DNA from: Bacteroidales bacterium | GTDB lineage: Bacteria > Bacteroidota > Bacteroidia > Bacteroidales > GCA-2748055 | Direction: 5' to 3' | Length of the DNA: 39,044 bases | Assembly: GCA_030589895.1 (NCBI GenBank) | Contig: JAUUZQ010000028.1 | Coordinates: 1-39,044 of the forward strand | In this document: one piece after another, positions 7,917-17,939 of the stretch | How positions within the stretch are numbered: position 1 is the stretch's first letter | How the letters are laid out: every line of letters starts with the position of its first letter | Notes under the pieces: model-generated | The model's input: only the letters and a program-made list of their open reading frames with translations | The model's database searches: none | What the model was told of the DNA's origin: nothing | Position numbers and translations under genes: made by a program

Positions 7917-8594
7917 TTAGCGGGTCGGGAAATAGAGCGGATGCGATTCATTATATTTTCTAATATAAACGAACTTGAACTGTTTCTTCTTTTTTCTTTT
8001 TAAGGAGGCATATTCATCATACAGAACCGGATCTTTCATCAGGATTATCTCCACAGATGAAACTTCAAAGTCATACATTTTACCGGTATCAAAATCTATA
8101 AGGTACTGTCGCAGTTCTGTTGATGCAGTATTATTGGAAGGCGATCTGTAATAACGGTTACTGTAACTACTGGAATAATAGGGGTCATAATACCCTTGAT
8201 TATAGGTAGTTATTGTTGCTACAAAATGACAAATACTTCCAACAAAACTGATCCTGTGAAATCCATTTCCAAGATTAACATATAGAACGCCGTTCCTTCC
8301 GTAGCCCCAAATATTTGAACTCTTTAATTCCTGCTGCACTCCATTTTCATCGTAGAATATAATTCGCTTGCTTTCAGTAAGCTTTTTATAAAATTCACGG
8401 TCATGCATTCCAATATCAGTTACAAGCCTCGATTTAGGAATGGGGATATTTTGCTTCACCATATTGAAATTAGCATAAATTCCTTCCTGGAATTCAAAAT
8501 CCGGGGAATACCTGACCATTCCCTCAGGAGTATCCTGAGCAAACACATTCAGGGAATGAAGCAGTATTATAAGGTATGTTACAATTGTTCTCAT
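7917..8594 (-). CDS. secreted protein of unknown function (225 aa)
   Basis: The N-terminus MRTIVTYLIILLHSLNVFAQ is a signal peptide with likely cleavage near residue 19. The mature region has DTPEGMVRYSPDFEFQEGIY and NIPIPKSRLVT, then a beta-rich middle, a Tyr/Ser-rich low-complexity stretch at about 150-170 (YYDPYYSSSYSNRYYRSPS), and a basic KRKKKKQFKF near the C-terminus. No lipobox is present. I do not recognise a characterised family. It is the first gene of the apparent operon that continues through the 289-aa protein, hisS and hutH. A periplasmic or outer-membrane-associated role is all that can be inferred. Confidence 0.75.
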   Translation of the reverse strand: MRTIVTYLIILLHSLNVFAQDTPEGMVRYSPDFEFQEGIYANFNMVKQNIPIPKSRLVTDIGMHDREFYKKLTESKRIIFYDENGVQQELKSSNIWGYGRNGVLYVNLGNGFHRISFVGSICHFVATITTYNQGYYDPYYSSSYSNRYYRSPSNNTASTELRQYLIDFDTGKMYDFEVSSVEIILMKDPVLYDEYASLKRKKKKQFKFVYIRKYNESHPLYFPTR

Positions 8595-8832
8595 TGTTCA
8601 GAACAAATCTATTTTTAGTAAATGTATTAACTTCCTTTTATAAAACGAATTGAATATAAAAAAATTCTCTGATTTAATAATTTGTGGTTCGGGGTAATTT
8701 ATATCACGGGGGGGGATGGGATCAGGGATGCTTTGATTCACTTTTTCATTTTTCCTTTTATTTCAAGCATTAATAACTATATTTGAGTGAAGAAAAAAGG
8801 GAACACCTCAGTGTTCAGCAATACAGAATAAT
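8595..8832. promoter_or_regulatory. divergent intergenic region with a promoter for the hybrid kinase
   Basis: Toward the + strand, TATATTTG (8778-8785) is a perfect TAnnTTTG box 47 nt before the kinase ATG, without a clear TTG at -33. Between it and the gene is GAACAC-ctca-GTGTTC (8801-8816), a perfect 6-bp inverted repeat that could be an operator or a 5' leader hairpin. Upstream, 8708-8715 is a run of eight G. Toward the - strand, TAGATTTG (8611-8604) fits the -7 box but sits almost on the start codon of the 225-aa gene, so it is doubtful. Confidence 0.5.
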
Positions 8833-10539
8833 ATGGAATTCATTCACCGTGTATTGTCTTTTGGCGTATCTGAGAAAACAGATGTAGCAATAATTAACCG
8901 AATTAAGGCTTTGAATGCCTTCTATCTGGCGGTGTTATTTGTTTTGTTTATATCTGTTATTCTTACGTCCATATTAGGCATTCAAAATCTGTTAATAATC
9001 AACCTGACTGCAATTGGATTATTTATTCTCTTGTATTTGCTCATTCCTCCTTACAGGTTTCTGAAAATTAATGGAATGGCAACTATTTCTCTATCGGGAA
9101 TAATGATAGTTCTGTGTTATCTCTTAGTTCCCGAACTATCATCAAATATTATGCTTGCTTTTTTGCTTCTCTTTCCGATTGCCGCTTCTACAATTCAGGT
9201 TCATCGGAGTTTATGGATATCAAGTGGCTTAGGACTTGTGATATTAATACTGAATTTTGTTCCGGTTACAGATACATTTGAACCTCTTCTGCCTATAAGC
9301 CTTGCCATTTTTCTTCTTATTTATGGAACCATGATTGTGGCTTCATATTTAATTGAAAAATCACAATCAAGTCTCATTCGTAAACAAACAAGGATTGCTG
9401 AATATTATGAATCAGAGATCAAGCAAAAGGATGAATTTATCAGCAAGCTCTCCCATAAGCTAAGAACATCACTTAGTAACATAACGCTGATTAACAATCT
9501 TGTTCATGATTCCAGAATGAGTAGTGCACAGAAGGACTTACTCGATACGCTGAAGACGTCTACGTTTGATTTGATAAATGATGTAAATGATCTGGTAGAA
9601 ATTACTACTCCTGCCATCATCGATTTTAAGCAAAGTATTCTTAGTTTTAGCTTATCAGAAGCATTAGAGAGGACGATATCTATTCTTTATTCAGATGATA
9701 AATTTAATATCGATGTAATTATTGAAGGTACAGAAGCATTGGATTACAATATAATTGGTGATCCCAGTCTGCTGCGCTCAATACTTATCAACCTGATTAA
9801 AGGCTTGAATGAATACCAGCTTACTGATGATCCTTTGTTGCTCTCCATCCTGATTGACTACGAGAGTCAGAATTTATATGGACTGAAATTTTCTCTGAAG
9901 TTTGATGTTGAAAATAAACCGGGACTTAAAAAAGTACTGAATAATATTCACAATAAAACTGAGCAGCGTTCTTCAAAACTTGCAAATGCAAATCATCTGC
10001 TCACTTTAACTGCAAGCAGACTTGAATACTCTTTTGATGAGCTTGGGGCCAAGCTCTATTTCTTCCTTGATATCAACAAGGATTCAACCAGGAAAACTGA
10101 GGCTCCGGATAAGACTGATAAAATAAAAACTGAGGTAGCAAAGGGAAAGCAAAAATCTTTAAGTCAGATCAGCATGCTATTGGTGGAGGACAATGCAATT
10201 AATCAAAAGATTGTCCTGTTAAGCTTGAATAAAAGGGTAAAGCAGATTGATGTTGCCAACAATGGAAAAGAAGCCCTTGATATGTTTGGGACAAAAAAAT
10301 ATGATATTATCCTTATGGACATTCAAATGCCTGTGATGGATGGGATAATTGCCACAAAAAAAATAAGAGAGATTGAGTCCACCAGTGACGAGCGCGTCCC
10401 TATTTTGGCAATTACAGCCAATGCGCTGACTGGCGATCGTGACAATTGTCTTGCAGCCGGAGTGGATGATTATGTAAGCAAACCATTTCAGGTGGATGAT
10501 GTTGTCGATAAGATCATGAGATTATTGGATTTAGAGTAG
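8833..10539 (+). CDS. membrane hybrid histidine kinase with degenerate catalytic core and intact receiver
   Basis: This 568-residue protein starts with a membrane region of about six helices (residues 30-175, short loops, no large sensor domain). A dimerisation helix follows, FISKLSHKLRTSLSNI, with His208 where a HisKA phospho-acceptor lies. The acidic residue that normally follows the His is Lys209, and the usual Pro is Ser213. In the ATPase-like region (about 270-415) the N-box reads ILINLIKGL, with Gly324 where the Mg-binding Asn should be, and no DxGxG or GxGLGL motif is visible. The C-terminal receiver (446-568) is complete: ED 452-453, phospho-acceptor Asp496 in LMDIQMPVMDG, T528 and K550. 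It is probably a pseudokinase or phosphatase-biased sensor whose receiver is fed by another kinase. Its last 52 nt overlap a convergent SpoIIE-type phosphatase gene. Confidence 0.85.
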   Translation: MEFIHRVLSFGVSEKTDVAIINRIKALNAFYLAVLFVLFISVILTSILGIQNLLIINLTAIGLFILLYLLIPPYRFLKINGMATISLSGIMIVLCYLLVPELSSNIMLAFLLLFPIAASTIQVHRSLWISSGLGLVILILNFVPVTDTFEPLLPISLAIFLLIYGTMIVASYLIEKSQSSLIRKQTRIAEYYESEIKQKDEFISKLSHKLRTSLSNITLINNLVHDSRMSSAQKDLLDTLKTSTFDLINDVNDLVEITTPAIIDFKQSILSFSLSEALERTISILYSDDKFNIDVIIEGTEALDYNIIGDPSLLRSILINLIKGLNEYQLTDDPLLLSILIDYESQNLYGLKFSLKFDVENKPGLKKVLNNIHNKTEQRSSKLANANHLLTLTASRLEYSFDELGAKLYFFLDINKDSTRKTEAPDKTDKIKTEVAKGKQKSLSQISMLLVEDNAINQKIVLLSLNKRVKQIDVANNGKEALDMFGTKKYDIILMDIQMPVMDGIIATKKIREIESTSDERVPILAITANALTGDRDNCLAAGVDDYVSKPFQVDDVVDKIMRLLDLE

Positions 10540-11630
10540 TGATCCTCCTTCGCTAAAGCTTTGGAAGACAAAGGATGGTGGTAAGGCACAATACCAATAA
10601 CGAGGATATCATCTACTTGCTCTAAGTTCCCTTTCCAGTCATTTAAACTATTCTCAAGAATTTCTTTTTGCATGCTAAGTGGCTGGTCACAAAGAGAAAG
10701 CAGCAGATGCCTGAAGCGCCGGTATTTGAATTTCTTTCCCTCCGGTCCGCCAAACTGATCAGCATAGCCATCTGAGAACATATATATTTTATCCTCAGGT
10801 TCAAGTTGAATCTCATGATTGGTAAAATTCTTTCGCTCAAATCCAATATAGGGGCCCACCATAGTTTTGTCTCCTTTGATCTCAATAATCTCCCTGTCTC
10901 TGACGATATAAAGAGGATTAAATGCACCTGAAAACTCAAGTATATTACTATTTGTATTTATAACACAAAGCGTTAGATCCATTCCATCCTTCTGGGAGAT
11001 ATCTCCATAATTATCAAATATTGCATCAAAGCTAAGGTTCATCTCATCCAGTACCAGGGAAGGGGTATAAATTTTTTTTACGGTAATTATCTGTCTGAAC
11101 AGCTCCAGTCCGATAAGTGACATAAACGCTCCGGGCACACCATGACCCGTGCAATCTACAGCTGCAAGAAATATTTTATCGCCAATTTTCTTCCCCCAGT
11201 AAAAATCTCCACTTACTATCTCCTTTGGTTTCTGAAGTATAAATGAATCCGGAAACATCTTATGTATTTCAGAAGGCTTGATTAACATTGCTTCCTGAAT
11301 ACCCTGGGCATATTTGAGACTATCCTCAATGCTTTTATTTCTGCTACTCAGTAGATTTCTCTGTCTCAAAACTTCTCTTGCCGTCACCTCCCTTTCACGC
11401 AACAGCTTATTACTGTTGCGAAGCGATTGAGTCCTGTACCTATAAATGAACAGGTTAAGAATTGAGAGAAGCAAAAAAGCAATATAGACAAAGCTGTTAA
11501 TCCTGCTATCCGACGATAGACCATTGAAATCAGCCTTCAGACTTACCGGAGTAATAGTGAAGACAAAGATTGAGAGCAATCTGTATGTATAGCTGGACCT
11601 CAAGTTAAATAGTATATTTTGGATGAACAT
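10488..11630 (-). CDS. membrane-anchored SpoIIE/PP2C-type serine phosphatase
   Basis: This 380-residue protein has a hydrophobic N-terminus (17-33) and a membrane helix (about 46-64). A coiled-coil linker covers about 65-110 (RNSNKLLREREVTAREVLRQ), and a PPM/SpoIIE phosphatase domain about 125-350. Metal-binding motifs are present: VSGDFYW (Asp142), AAVDCTGHGVPGAFMSL (Asp159), KDGMDLTLCV, MFSDGYADQFGG and VDDILVIGI. Such enzymes dephosphorylate anti-sigma antagonists or other phosphoproteins, often under receiver or sensor control. The last roughly 30 residues lie beyond the domain and overlap the kinase gene antisense. A strong promoter precedes it at 11645-11675. A functional link with the convergent kinase is inference from position and from the matching TATATTTG boxes. 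Confidence 0.9.
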   Translation of the reverse strand: MFIQNILFNLRSSYTYRLLSIFVFTITPVSLKADFNGLSSDSRINSFVYIAFLLLSILNLFIYRYRTQSLRNSNKLLREREVTAREVLRQRNLLSSRNKSIEDSLKYAQGIQEAMLIKPSEIHKMFPDSFILQKPKEIVSGDFYWGKKIGDKIFLAAVDCTGHGVPGAFMSLIGLELFRQIITVKKIYTPSLVLDEMNLSFDAIFDNYGDISQKDGMDLTLCVINTNSNILEFSGAFNPLYIVRDREIIEIKGDKTMVGPYIGFERKNFTNHEIQLEPEDKIYMFSDGYADQFGGPEGKKFKYRRFRHLLLSLCDQPLSMQKEILENSLNDWKGNLEQVDDILVIGIVPYHHPLSSKALAKEDHYSKSNNLMILSTTSST

Positions 11631-11644
11631 CCTATTTTCTATGA

Positions 11645-11675
11645 CAAATATACCTCTTAAGGTGATGAATGCAAA
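11645..11675 (-). promoter_or_regulatory. Bacteroidota-type promoter of the SpoIIE phosphatase gene
   Basis: On the - strand TTTG (11675-11672), 19 nt, then TATATTTG (11652-11645) matches the phylum's -33/-7 consensus TTTG and TAnnTTTG. The start codon at 11630 is 14 nt beyond the -7 box, so the leader is very short. Confidence 0.65.
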
Positions 11676-11686
11676 TTATTGTTCAT

Positions 11687-11716
11687 AAAAAAACCGGGGC
11701 AATAACCCCGGTTTTT
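11687..11716 (-). terminator. rho-independent terminator of gltA
   Basis: AAACCGGGG (11691-11699), a 6-nt loop, CCCCGGTTT (11706-11714), flanked by A and T runs on both sides. It lies 22 nt after the gltA stop codon and upstream of the phosphatase promoter. The flanking runs make it potentially bidirectional. Confidence 0.9.
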
Positions 11717-11737
11717 AATATATCTACAATAAGATTG

Positions 11738-13048
11738 CTACTTCTTTCCTGCCTTGGCCATTTTCTCAAGCATATCAGTTGTAATTGATTTCGGCCGCTC
11801 AAGAGGATAACCCAATGCACGATCCCAAATTAAATTAGCAGTTACGCCAACGGCTCTTCCAATTGCAAAAAGAACAGTATAGAAATCATAATCTGTAACT
11901 CCATAGTGCCACTGAATAATTCCGGACTGTGCATCTACGTTTGGCCATGGGTTCTTTGCCTTACCATGTTCGCGCAAGATATCAGGAACAACCTGATATA
12001 GCATATCTGTATATTTAAAGAGTACATCGTCTTTCATATTTTCCAGACAGAATTCTCTCTGGATTGAATACCTTGGATCAGTCTTTCTGAGTACAGCATG
12101 ACCATAACCAGGTATAACATGACCTGAGTTGAGAGTATCCCAGACAAACTTCGACATCTCCTCTTTGTTAGGCACTTTGCCATCCATTTTTTCTGAAAGA
12201 TCCTGCATCCATCTCAGCACTTCCTGATTTGCCAATCCATGCAGAGGTCCTGCGAGGCCATTCACCATAGCAGAAGTTGAAAGATAAACATCAGATAGTG
12301 CACTGGCAACCAGGTGACCTGTGTGTGCGCTGACGTTTCCGCTCTCATGATCAGCATGAATAATAAAATACATCCTGGACACATCATCATAAGGTTTGTC
12401 AATTCCCATCATGTGTGCAAAGTTCCCGGCCATGTCCAAATTTGGATTCGACATAATACGGTTACCATCACGGTATAATTTTGCATGTATATAAGAAGCA
12501 ATTTCCGGAAGCTTCGCGAGCATATTCAGGGTATCTTCATACATTGGCTCCCAATAATCATTCTTGCTTAGACCTTCATTATGCTTTCTTGCAAAGCATG
12601 ATTCCCTGTGCATGGTAAGAATGGCAGTTGAAAAAATAGCCATTGGATGTGAGAATGATGGAAAAGCATCAATAACTTCATATACATATTTAGGGAGAAT
12701 TCTTCTCCTCCTAAAATCATCAGCAAGTTCTTCGACCTCAATCTTTGTAGGAACATCTCCTGTAAGCAAGAGGTGAAATAATCCTTCAACATATGGCATA
12801 TCAGCACCTGATGGTTTAGGAAGTTGCTCAAAAACTTCGGGTAAGGTTAAGCCTCTGTATCTTATTCCCTCTTCCGGATCCAAATAAGAGATATCCGTTA
12901 TCAGGCTCTTCATTCCTCTCATTCCTCCAATTACCTGACCTACTGTTGTTTGGTCGATTACTACATCTCCATACTCCTTTACTAATTTTGTAACTCGCGG
13001 TCTTGCAAGTTCAATTTTCTCTTGTAGTTTTTGTTTTAAAATTGACAT
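11738..13048 (-). CDS. gltA: citrate synthase (mitochondrial-like type)
   Basis: This 436-residue enzyme condenses oxaloacetate with acetyl-CoA to citrate at the entry of the TCA cycle. The catalytic triad is visible: His270 in GLAGPLHGLANQEVL, His317 in VIPGYGHAVLRKTDPRY and Asp372 in WPNVDAQSG. The motifs GPLHGLANQEVL and IPGYGHAVLRKTDPR, and residue numbers very close to pig citrate synthase (274, 320, 375), place it with the eukaryote-type citrate synthases found in some Bacteroidota rather than the NADH-regulated E. coli GltA. The symbol is therefore used in the general sense. It is monocistronic: a terminator follows at 11687-11716 and eno upstream has its own terminator at 13284-13316. 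Confidence 0.95.
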   Translation of the reverse strand: MSILKQKLQEKIELARPRVTKLVKEYGDVVIDQTTVGQVIGGMRGMKSLITDISYLDPEEGIRYRGLTLPEVFEQLPKPSGADMPYVEGLFHLLLTGDVPTKIEVEELADDFRRRRILPKYVYEVIDAFPSFSHPMAIFSTAILTMHRESCFARKHNEGLSKNDYWEPMYEDTLNMLAKLPEIASYIHAKLYRDGNRIMSNPNLDMAGNFAHMMGIDKPYDDVSRMYFIIHADHESGNVSAHTGHLVASALSDVYLSTSAMVNGLAGPLHGLANQEVLRWMQDLSEKMDGKVPNKEEMSKFVWDTLNSGHVIPGYGHAVLRKTDPRYSIQREFCLENMKDDVLFKYTDMLYQVVPDILREHGKAKNPWPNVDAQSGIIQWHYGVTDYDFYTVLFAIGRAVGVTANLIWDRALGYPLERPKSITTDMLEKMAKAGKK

Positions 13049-13283
13049 AATATTTAGTTATTTCGTTACAATTATTTGCCTGTTAGTGGAATCTACAATA
13101 TAACACATATATTGAAGTATATCAATAGGTGGATAAGGATTAGCCAAGCTATTTCTGAAGTTTTTTGAGCTTTCAGGAGAAAAAGTGATATATTTCACAT
13201 ATAGATATATGACTCCTCCGGAGCCAGAGGGGTGATTTTGTTCTTTTATAGATATGTTACTCCTCCGGAGTTAAGTCTCCACT
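13049..13283. repeat. gltA upstream region with a near-perfect direct repeat
   Basis: Two 23-nt copies, 13201-13223 and 13248-13270, differ at two positions. Each ends in ACTCCTCCGGAG and contains the 8-bp palindrome CTCCGGAG. They lie 150-220 nt before the gltA start. A weak - strand promoter candidate (TTG 13125-13123, N20, TATATTG 13102-13096) lies closer to the gene. The repeats may be operators or members of a dispersed intergenic family. No gene is visible here. Confidence 0.5.
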
Positions 13284-13316
13284 AAAAAACCCCTCACATT
13301 AAAATGCAAGGGGTTT
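13284..13316 (-). terminator. rho-independent terminator of eno
   Basis: AAACCCC (13287-13293) pairs with GGGGTTT (13310-13316), with an inner CATT/AATG pairing. On the - strand the hairpin is followed by a run of six T. It lies 20 nt after the enolase stop codon. Confidence 0.85.
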
Positions 13317-13335
13317 CAAAATAACATTCCGGATA

Positions 13336-14762
<1,427 letters not shown>

Positions 14763-14800
14763 AAAAGGGATCAAGCAGTTAAAATTACTTCATCCCTTTT
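14763..14800 (-). terminator. terminator of the ribosomal protein cluster after rplQ
   Basis: AAAAGGGAT (14763-14771) pairs perfectly with ATCCCTTTT (14792-14800) around a 20-nt loop that can pair further. T runs flank it on the - strand. It lies 28 nt after the rplQ stop. Confidence 0.8.
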
Positions 14801-14828
14801 AAAAAATAAAATTCGTCAGCTATTTTTT

Positions 14829-15476
14829 CTACTCTGCTTTCTTCTCTTCAGCATCGTCTGTCGGCGCATCCTTGTCCTTATCCTCCGCTACTGCTTCCTC
14901 TTTCGCTTCAACAGTCTCTTCAGCTACCACTTCCGCTTCTGCTTCAGTATCTTCAACAACTTCTGCTTCAGCAACTTCAGTTTCTGTAGCTGTAGTTTCT
15001 GTTTCTTCTGTTTCAGCAACTTCAGTAGCTACGGTAGCATCAGTATCTGCTTTTTTCTTCCCGCCTCTTCTTCTCCTGCTTGACTTAGCAGCATCTGCTT
15101 TATCAGCCAACATGTTTTCGTTATAATCAACCAGTTCGATGATACACATTTCAGCTGCATCTCCCAACCTGGCACCAAGCTTAATGATCCTGGTATATCC
15201 ACCCGGACGTTCTCCAACTTTTGCTGCAACATCACGGAAAAGCTCATTGGTAGCTTCTTTATCCTGAAGGTAACGAAATGCTACCCGTCGGGAATGTGTT
15301 GTATCCTCTTTAGATCTTGTAATCAGTGGTTCAATATACACTCTCAAAGCTTTCGCCTTGGCTGTTGTGGTTTTTATCCTTTTATGGATAATCAATGAGG
15401 ATGCCATATTTGACAACATCGCTTTCCTGTGTCCACGTTTTCTACCTAAATGATTGAAATTCTTCTTATGTCTCAT
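14829..15476 (-). CDS. rplQ: ribosomal protein L17 with long acidic C-terminal extension
   Basis: Residues 1-120 are L17 of the large subunit, which lies near the peptide exit tunnel: [40 protein letters not shown] and [21 protein letters not shown] typical L17 ends there. This one continues for about 95 residues: a short basic stretch ([11 protein letters not shown], 132-142), then a low-complexity tail of Glu, Ala, Thr, Val and Asp ending [13 protein letters not shown]. The DNA of the tail has short imperfect repeats around ACTTCAGT. Extensions are known in this phylum, but this one is long. It is the last gene of the cluster, 5 nt after rpoA, and is followed by a terminator. Confidence 0.95.
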   Translation of the reverse strand: MRHKKNFNHLGRKRGHRKAMLSNMASSLIIHKRIKTTTAKAKALRVYIEPLITRSKEDTTHSRRVAFRYLQDKEATNELFRDVAAKVGERPGGYTRIIKLGARLGDAAEMCIIELVDYNENMLADKADAAKSSRRRRGGKKKADTDATVATEVAETEETETTATETEVAEAEVVEDTEAEAEVVAEETVEAKEEAVAEDKDKDAPTDDAEEKKAE

Positions 15477-15481
15477 CTCTT

Positions 15482-16474
15482 TTAATCCTTGTCAAGTTTG
15501 TATTTACTGGTATCCAGACCAAAACTAAGGTTCATTGAAGTCAGGAGTTCTTCCAGTTCTGTCAGTGATTTCTTACCAAAATTTCTAAATTTCAGCAGAT
15601 CATTCTTATTAAATTTCACGAGATCTCCCAATGTTTCAACTTCCGCTGCTTTTAAACAATTCAATGCACGGACTGAAAGATCAAGATCAACAAGTTTAGC
15701 TTTCAGCATCTGGCGCATATGCAGAACCTCTTCGTCAAATTCTTCATTTGCAAAATTATCATCAGTATCGAGAGTTATTTTCTCATCTGAGAACAGCATG
15801 AAATGATAAATAAGAATTTTTGCAGCTTCTTTCAATGCATCTTTTGGATGAACTGAACCATCTGTTTCAATATCAATGATCAACTTCTCATAGTCAGTCT
15901 TTTGCTCTACCCTGTAGTTTTCAATATCATACTTCACATTTTTTATTGGTGTGAAGATTGAATCGATAGCAATAAGACCAAACTCAGCTTCAGCTGGTTT
16001 ATTTTCATCTGCCGGTACATAACCGCGACCTTTATTGATGGTAAGCTCCATTTGCAGCTTAACATCAGGTTCCATACTACAGATTACGAGTTCAGGGTTC
16101 AGTACTTTGAATCCATTGAGGAACCTGCTAAAGTCACCTGCTGTGAGTTCTTCCTGACCCGAGATGGTAACAACGACTTTTTCCTCGTTGACATCTTCTA
16201 TTTGTTGTTTGAAGCGTATCTGCTTCAAATTCAGGATAATATCAGTTAAATCCTCTATTACTCCTGTAACAGTTGAGAATTCATGTTCAACACCTTCGAT
16301 TTTCACGGTAGTGATTGCATACCCTTCGAGTGAGGCTAACAGTATTCTTCTCAGAGCGTTTCCGATGGTAATACCGTATCCTTGTTCTAAAGGTCTGAAC
16401 TCAAATTTGCCGTGCTTATCGTCGGCATCAAGCATGATAACCTTATCTGGTTTCTGAAATGCTAATATGGCCAT
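15482..16474 (-). CDS. rpoA: DNA-directed RNA polymerase subunit alpha
   Basis: This 330-residue subunit nucleates core RNA polymerase assembly and contacts activators and upstream DNA. The N-terminal domain (about 1-230) shows [20 protein letters not shown] and [20 protein letters not shown]. The C-terminal domain (about 250-315) shows [20 protein letters not shown] and [19 protein letters not shown], the DNA- and activator-binding helices. Length is normal. It lies between rpsD (19 nt) and rplQ (5 nt), the usual alpha-operon place, and seems co-transcribed with both. Confidence 0.98.
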   Translation of the reverse strand: MAILAFQKPDKVIMLDADDKHGKFEFRPLEQGYGITIGNALRRILLASLEGYAITTVKIEGVEHEFSTVTGVIEDLTDIILNLKQIRFKQQIEDVNEEKVVVTISGQEELTAGDFSRFLNGFKVLNPELVICSMEPDVKLQMELTINKGRGYVPADENKPAEAEFGLIAIDSIFTPIKNVKYDIENYRVEQKTDYEKLIIDIETDGSVHPKDALKEAAKILIYHFMLFSDEKITLDTDDNFANEEFDEEVLHMRQMLKAKLVDLDLSVRALNCLKAAEVETLGDLVKFNKNDLLKFRNFGKKSLTELEELLTSMNLSFGLDTSKYKLDKD

Positions 16475-16493
16475 AATTAAACAAGAAATTATT

Positions 16494-17102
16494 TTATTTA
16501 GAATATAATTCGACGATCAATTGTTCCTTAATATTTTCAGGAATCTCTTCACGTTCAGGGCGGTTAAGAAATTTACCTGTCATTTCTGCTCCGTCCCATT
16601 CAATCCAGCTGGATGCTCCAGCACGATTGCTTTCTAGGGAATCTGTAATAACTATTAGTGACTTAGACTTCTCTCTTACTCCAACCAGGTCGCCCGGATT
16701 GAGTGAATAAGAAGGTATATTTACAACATTACCGTTCACAGTGATGTGGCGGTGGCTAACCAGTTGGCGTGCTCCATCTCTTGTTGGAGAGATACCCAGT
16801 CGATACACAACATTGTCGAGGCGAGACTCAAGCAGTTGAAGTAATACTTCACCGGTAACACCTTTACTTCTGGAAGCTTTTTCAAACAGATTACGAAATT
16901 GCTTCTCCAGCATTCCATAAGTATATTTAACCTTCTGCTTTTCTTTAAGCTGAATTCCGTATTCAGATGCTTTGCGTCTTCTCTTATTTGCTCCATGAGC
17001 TCCGGGAGGATAGTTCTTTTTTTCAAAAGCTTTATCAGTACCGAAGATTGGTTCCCCAAATTTTCTGGCAATTTTTGATTTTGGTCCTGTATATCTAGCC
17101 AT
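16494..17102 (-). CDS. rpsD: ribosomal protein S4, zinc-free form
   Basis: This 202-residue small-subunit protein initiates 16S rRNA folding and in E. coli represses the alpha operon. The N-terminus [20 protein letters not shown] and the S4 RNA-binding domain (about 92-155, [39 protein letters not shown]) are clear. The N-terminal segment has no cysteines, so this is the form without a zinc ribbon. It lies 28 nt after rpsK. Autogenous control is possible by analogy only. Confidence 0.97.
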   Translation of the reverse strand: MARYTGPKSKIARKFGEPIFGTDKAFEKKNYPPGAHGANKRRRKASEYGIQLKEKQKVKYTYGMLEKQFRNLFEKASRSKGVTGEVLLQLLESRLDNVVYRLGISPTRDGARQLVSHRHITVNGNVVNIPSYSLNPGDLVGVREKSKSLIVITDSLESNRAGASSWIEWDGAEMTGKFLNRPEREEIPENIKEQLIVELYSK

Positions 17103-17130
17103 CTAACTATTTTTTGTAATGATCAATGTT

Positions 17131-17520
17131 TTAAACTCTTCTTCTTTTTGCGGGTCTGCAACCATTGTGTGGCATTGGTGTAACATCGATAATTTCAGTT
17201 ACTTCAATCCCTGCACCATGAATGGTACGAATTGCTGATTCCCTGCCTGATCCCGGGCCTTTCACATATACTTTCACCTTCCTCAGTCCCAGATCAAATG
17301 CAACTTTTGCACAATCAGTAGCTGCCATCTGTGCAGCATAGGGTGTATTTTTCTTTGATCCCCGAAAACCCTGTTTACCGGCTGATCCCCATGAGATAAC
17401 TTGTCCCTGAGCATTTGTCAGAGAGATAATAATGTTGTTGAATGAAGCGTGAATATGTGCTTCACCAATTGGTTCAACCTTAACGGTGCGCTTCTTTGAC
17501 GATCCTGTCTTCTTAGCCAT
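17131..17520 (-). CDS. rpsK: ribosomal protein S11
   Basis: This 129-residue protein of the 30S platform contacts mRNA near the E site. It shows the family pattern: [60 protein letters not shown] and the basic end [16 protein letters not shown], whose Asn-Gly matches the iso-aspartate site known in E. coli S11. It lies 11 nt after rpsM and 28 nt before rpsD. Confidence 0.97.
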   Translation of the reverse strand: MAKKTGSSKKRTVKVEPIGEAHIHASFNNIIISLTNAQGQVISWGSAGKQGFRGSKKNTPYAAQMAATDCAKVAFDLGLRKVKVYVKGPGSGRESAIRTIHGAGIEVTEIIDVTPMPHNGCRPAKRRRV

Positions 17521-17531
17521 AACCTATACTC

Positions 17532-17909
17532 TTATTTAGTTGCTTTCTTTTTATTCGCTACAGTCTTCTTTCTTCCTTTTCTGGTACGGGCATTATTCTT
17601 CGTACTCTGTCCCCTGGTTGGAAGTCCGATACGGTGACGTATACCTCTGTAACTACCAATATCCATTAGTCGCTTAATGTTCATCTGAACGCTTGATCTC
17701 AATTCTCCTTCAACCTTGTAAGACTCATTTATGATCGTACGGATTGAATTGATCTGATCGTCATTCCAGTCTTGTACTTTAATGTTCCGATCAATACCAG
17801 CTTCATCGAGAATTCTCTGCGCTGAGCTACGACCAACTCCTAAAATATAAGTTAATCCTATCTCACCTCTTTTGTTCTTAGGCAAATCTACGCCAACTAT
17901 TCTAGCCAT
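17532..17909 (-). CDS. rpsM: ribosomal protein S13
   Basis: This 125-residue protein of the 30S head forms bridges to the 50S subunit. The helix-two-turn-helix segment [20 protein letters not shown] and the C-terminal [20 protein letters not shown] with [11 protein letters not shown] are diagnostic, and the lysine-rich tail is usual. It lies 30 nt after rpmJ, a small gene easily missed, and 11 nt before rpsK. Confidence 0.97.
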   Translation of the reverse strand: MARIVGVDLPKNKRGEIGLTYILGVGRSSAQRILDEAGIDRNIKVQDWNDDQINSIRTIINESYKVEGELRSSVQMNIKRLMDIGSYRGIRHRIGLPTRGQSTKNNARTRKGRKKTVANKKKATK

Positions 17910-17939
17910 ATTCTTTTATTAATTATTTCTTCAAAGATA

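Noticed and set aside
14872..15126. Ser/Ala/Thr/Val-rich + strand frame opposite the L17 tail
   Set aside because: It is the complement of the low-complexity acidic tail. Repetitive composition explains the absence of stops.
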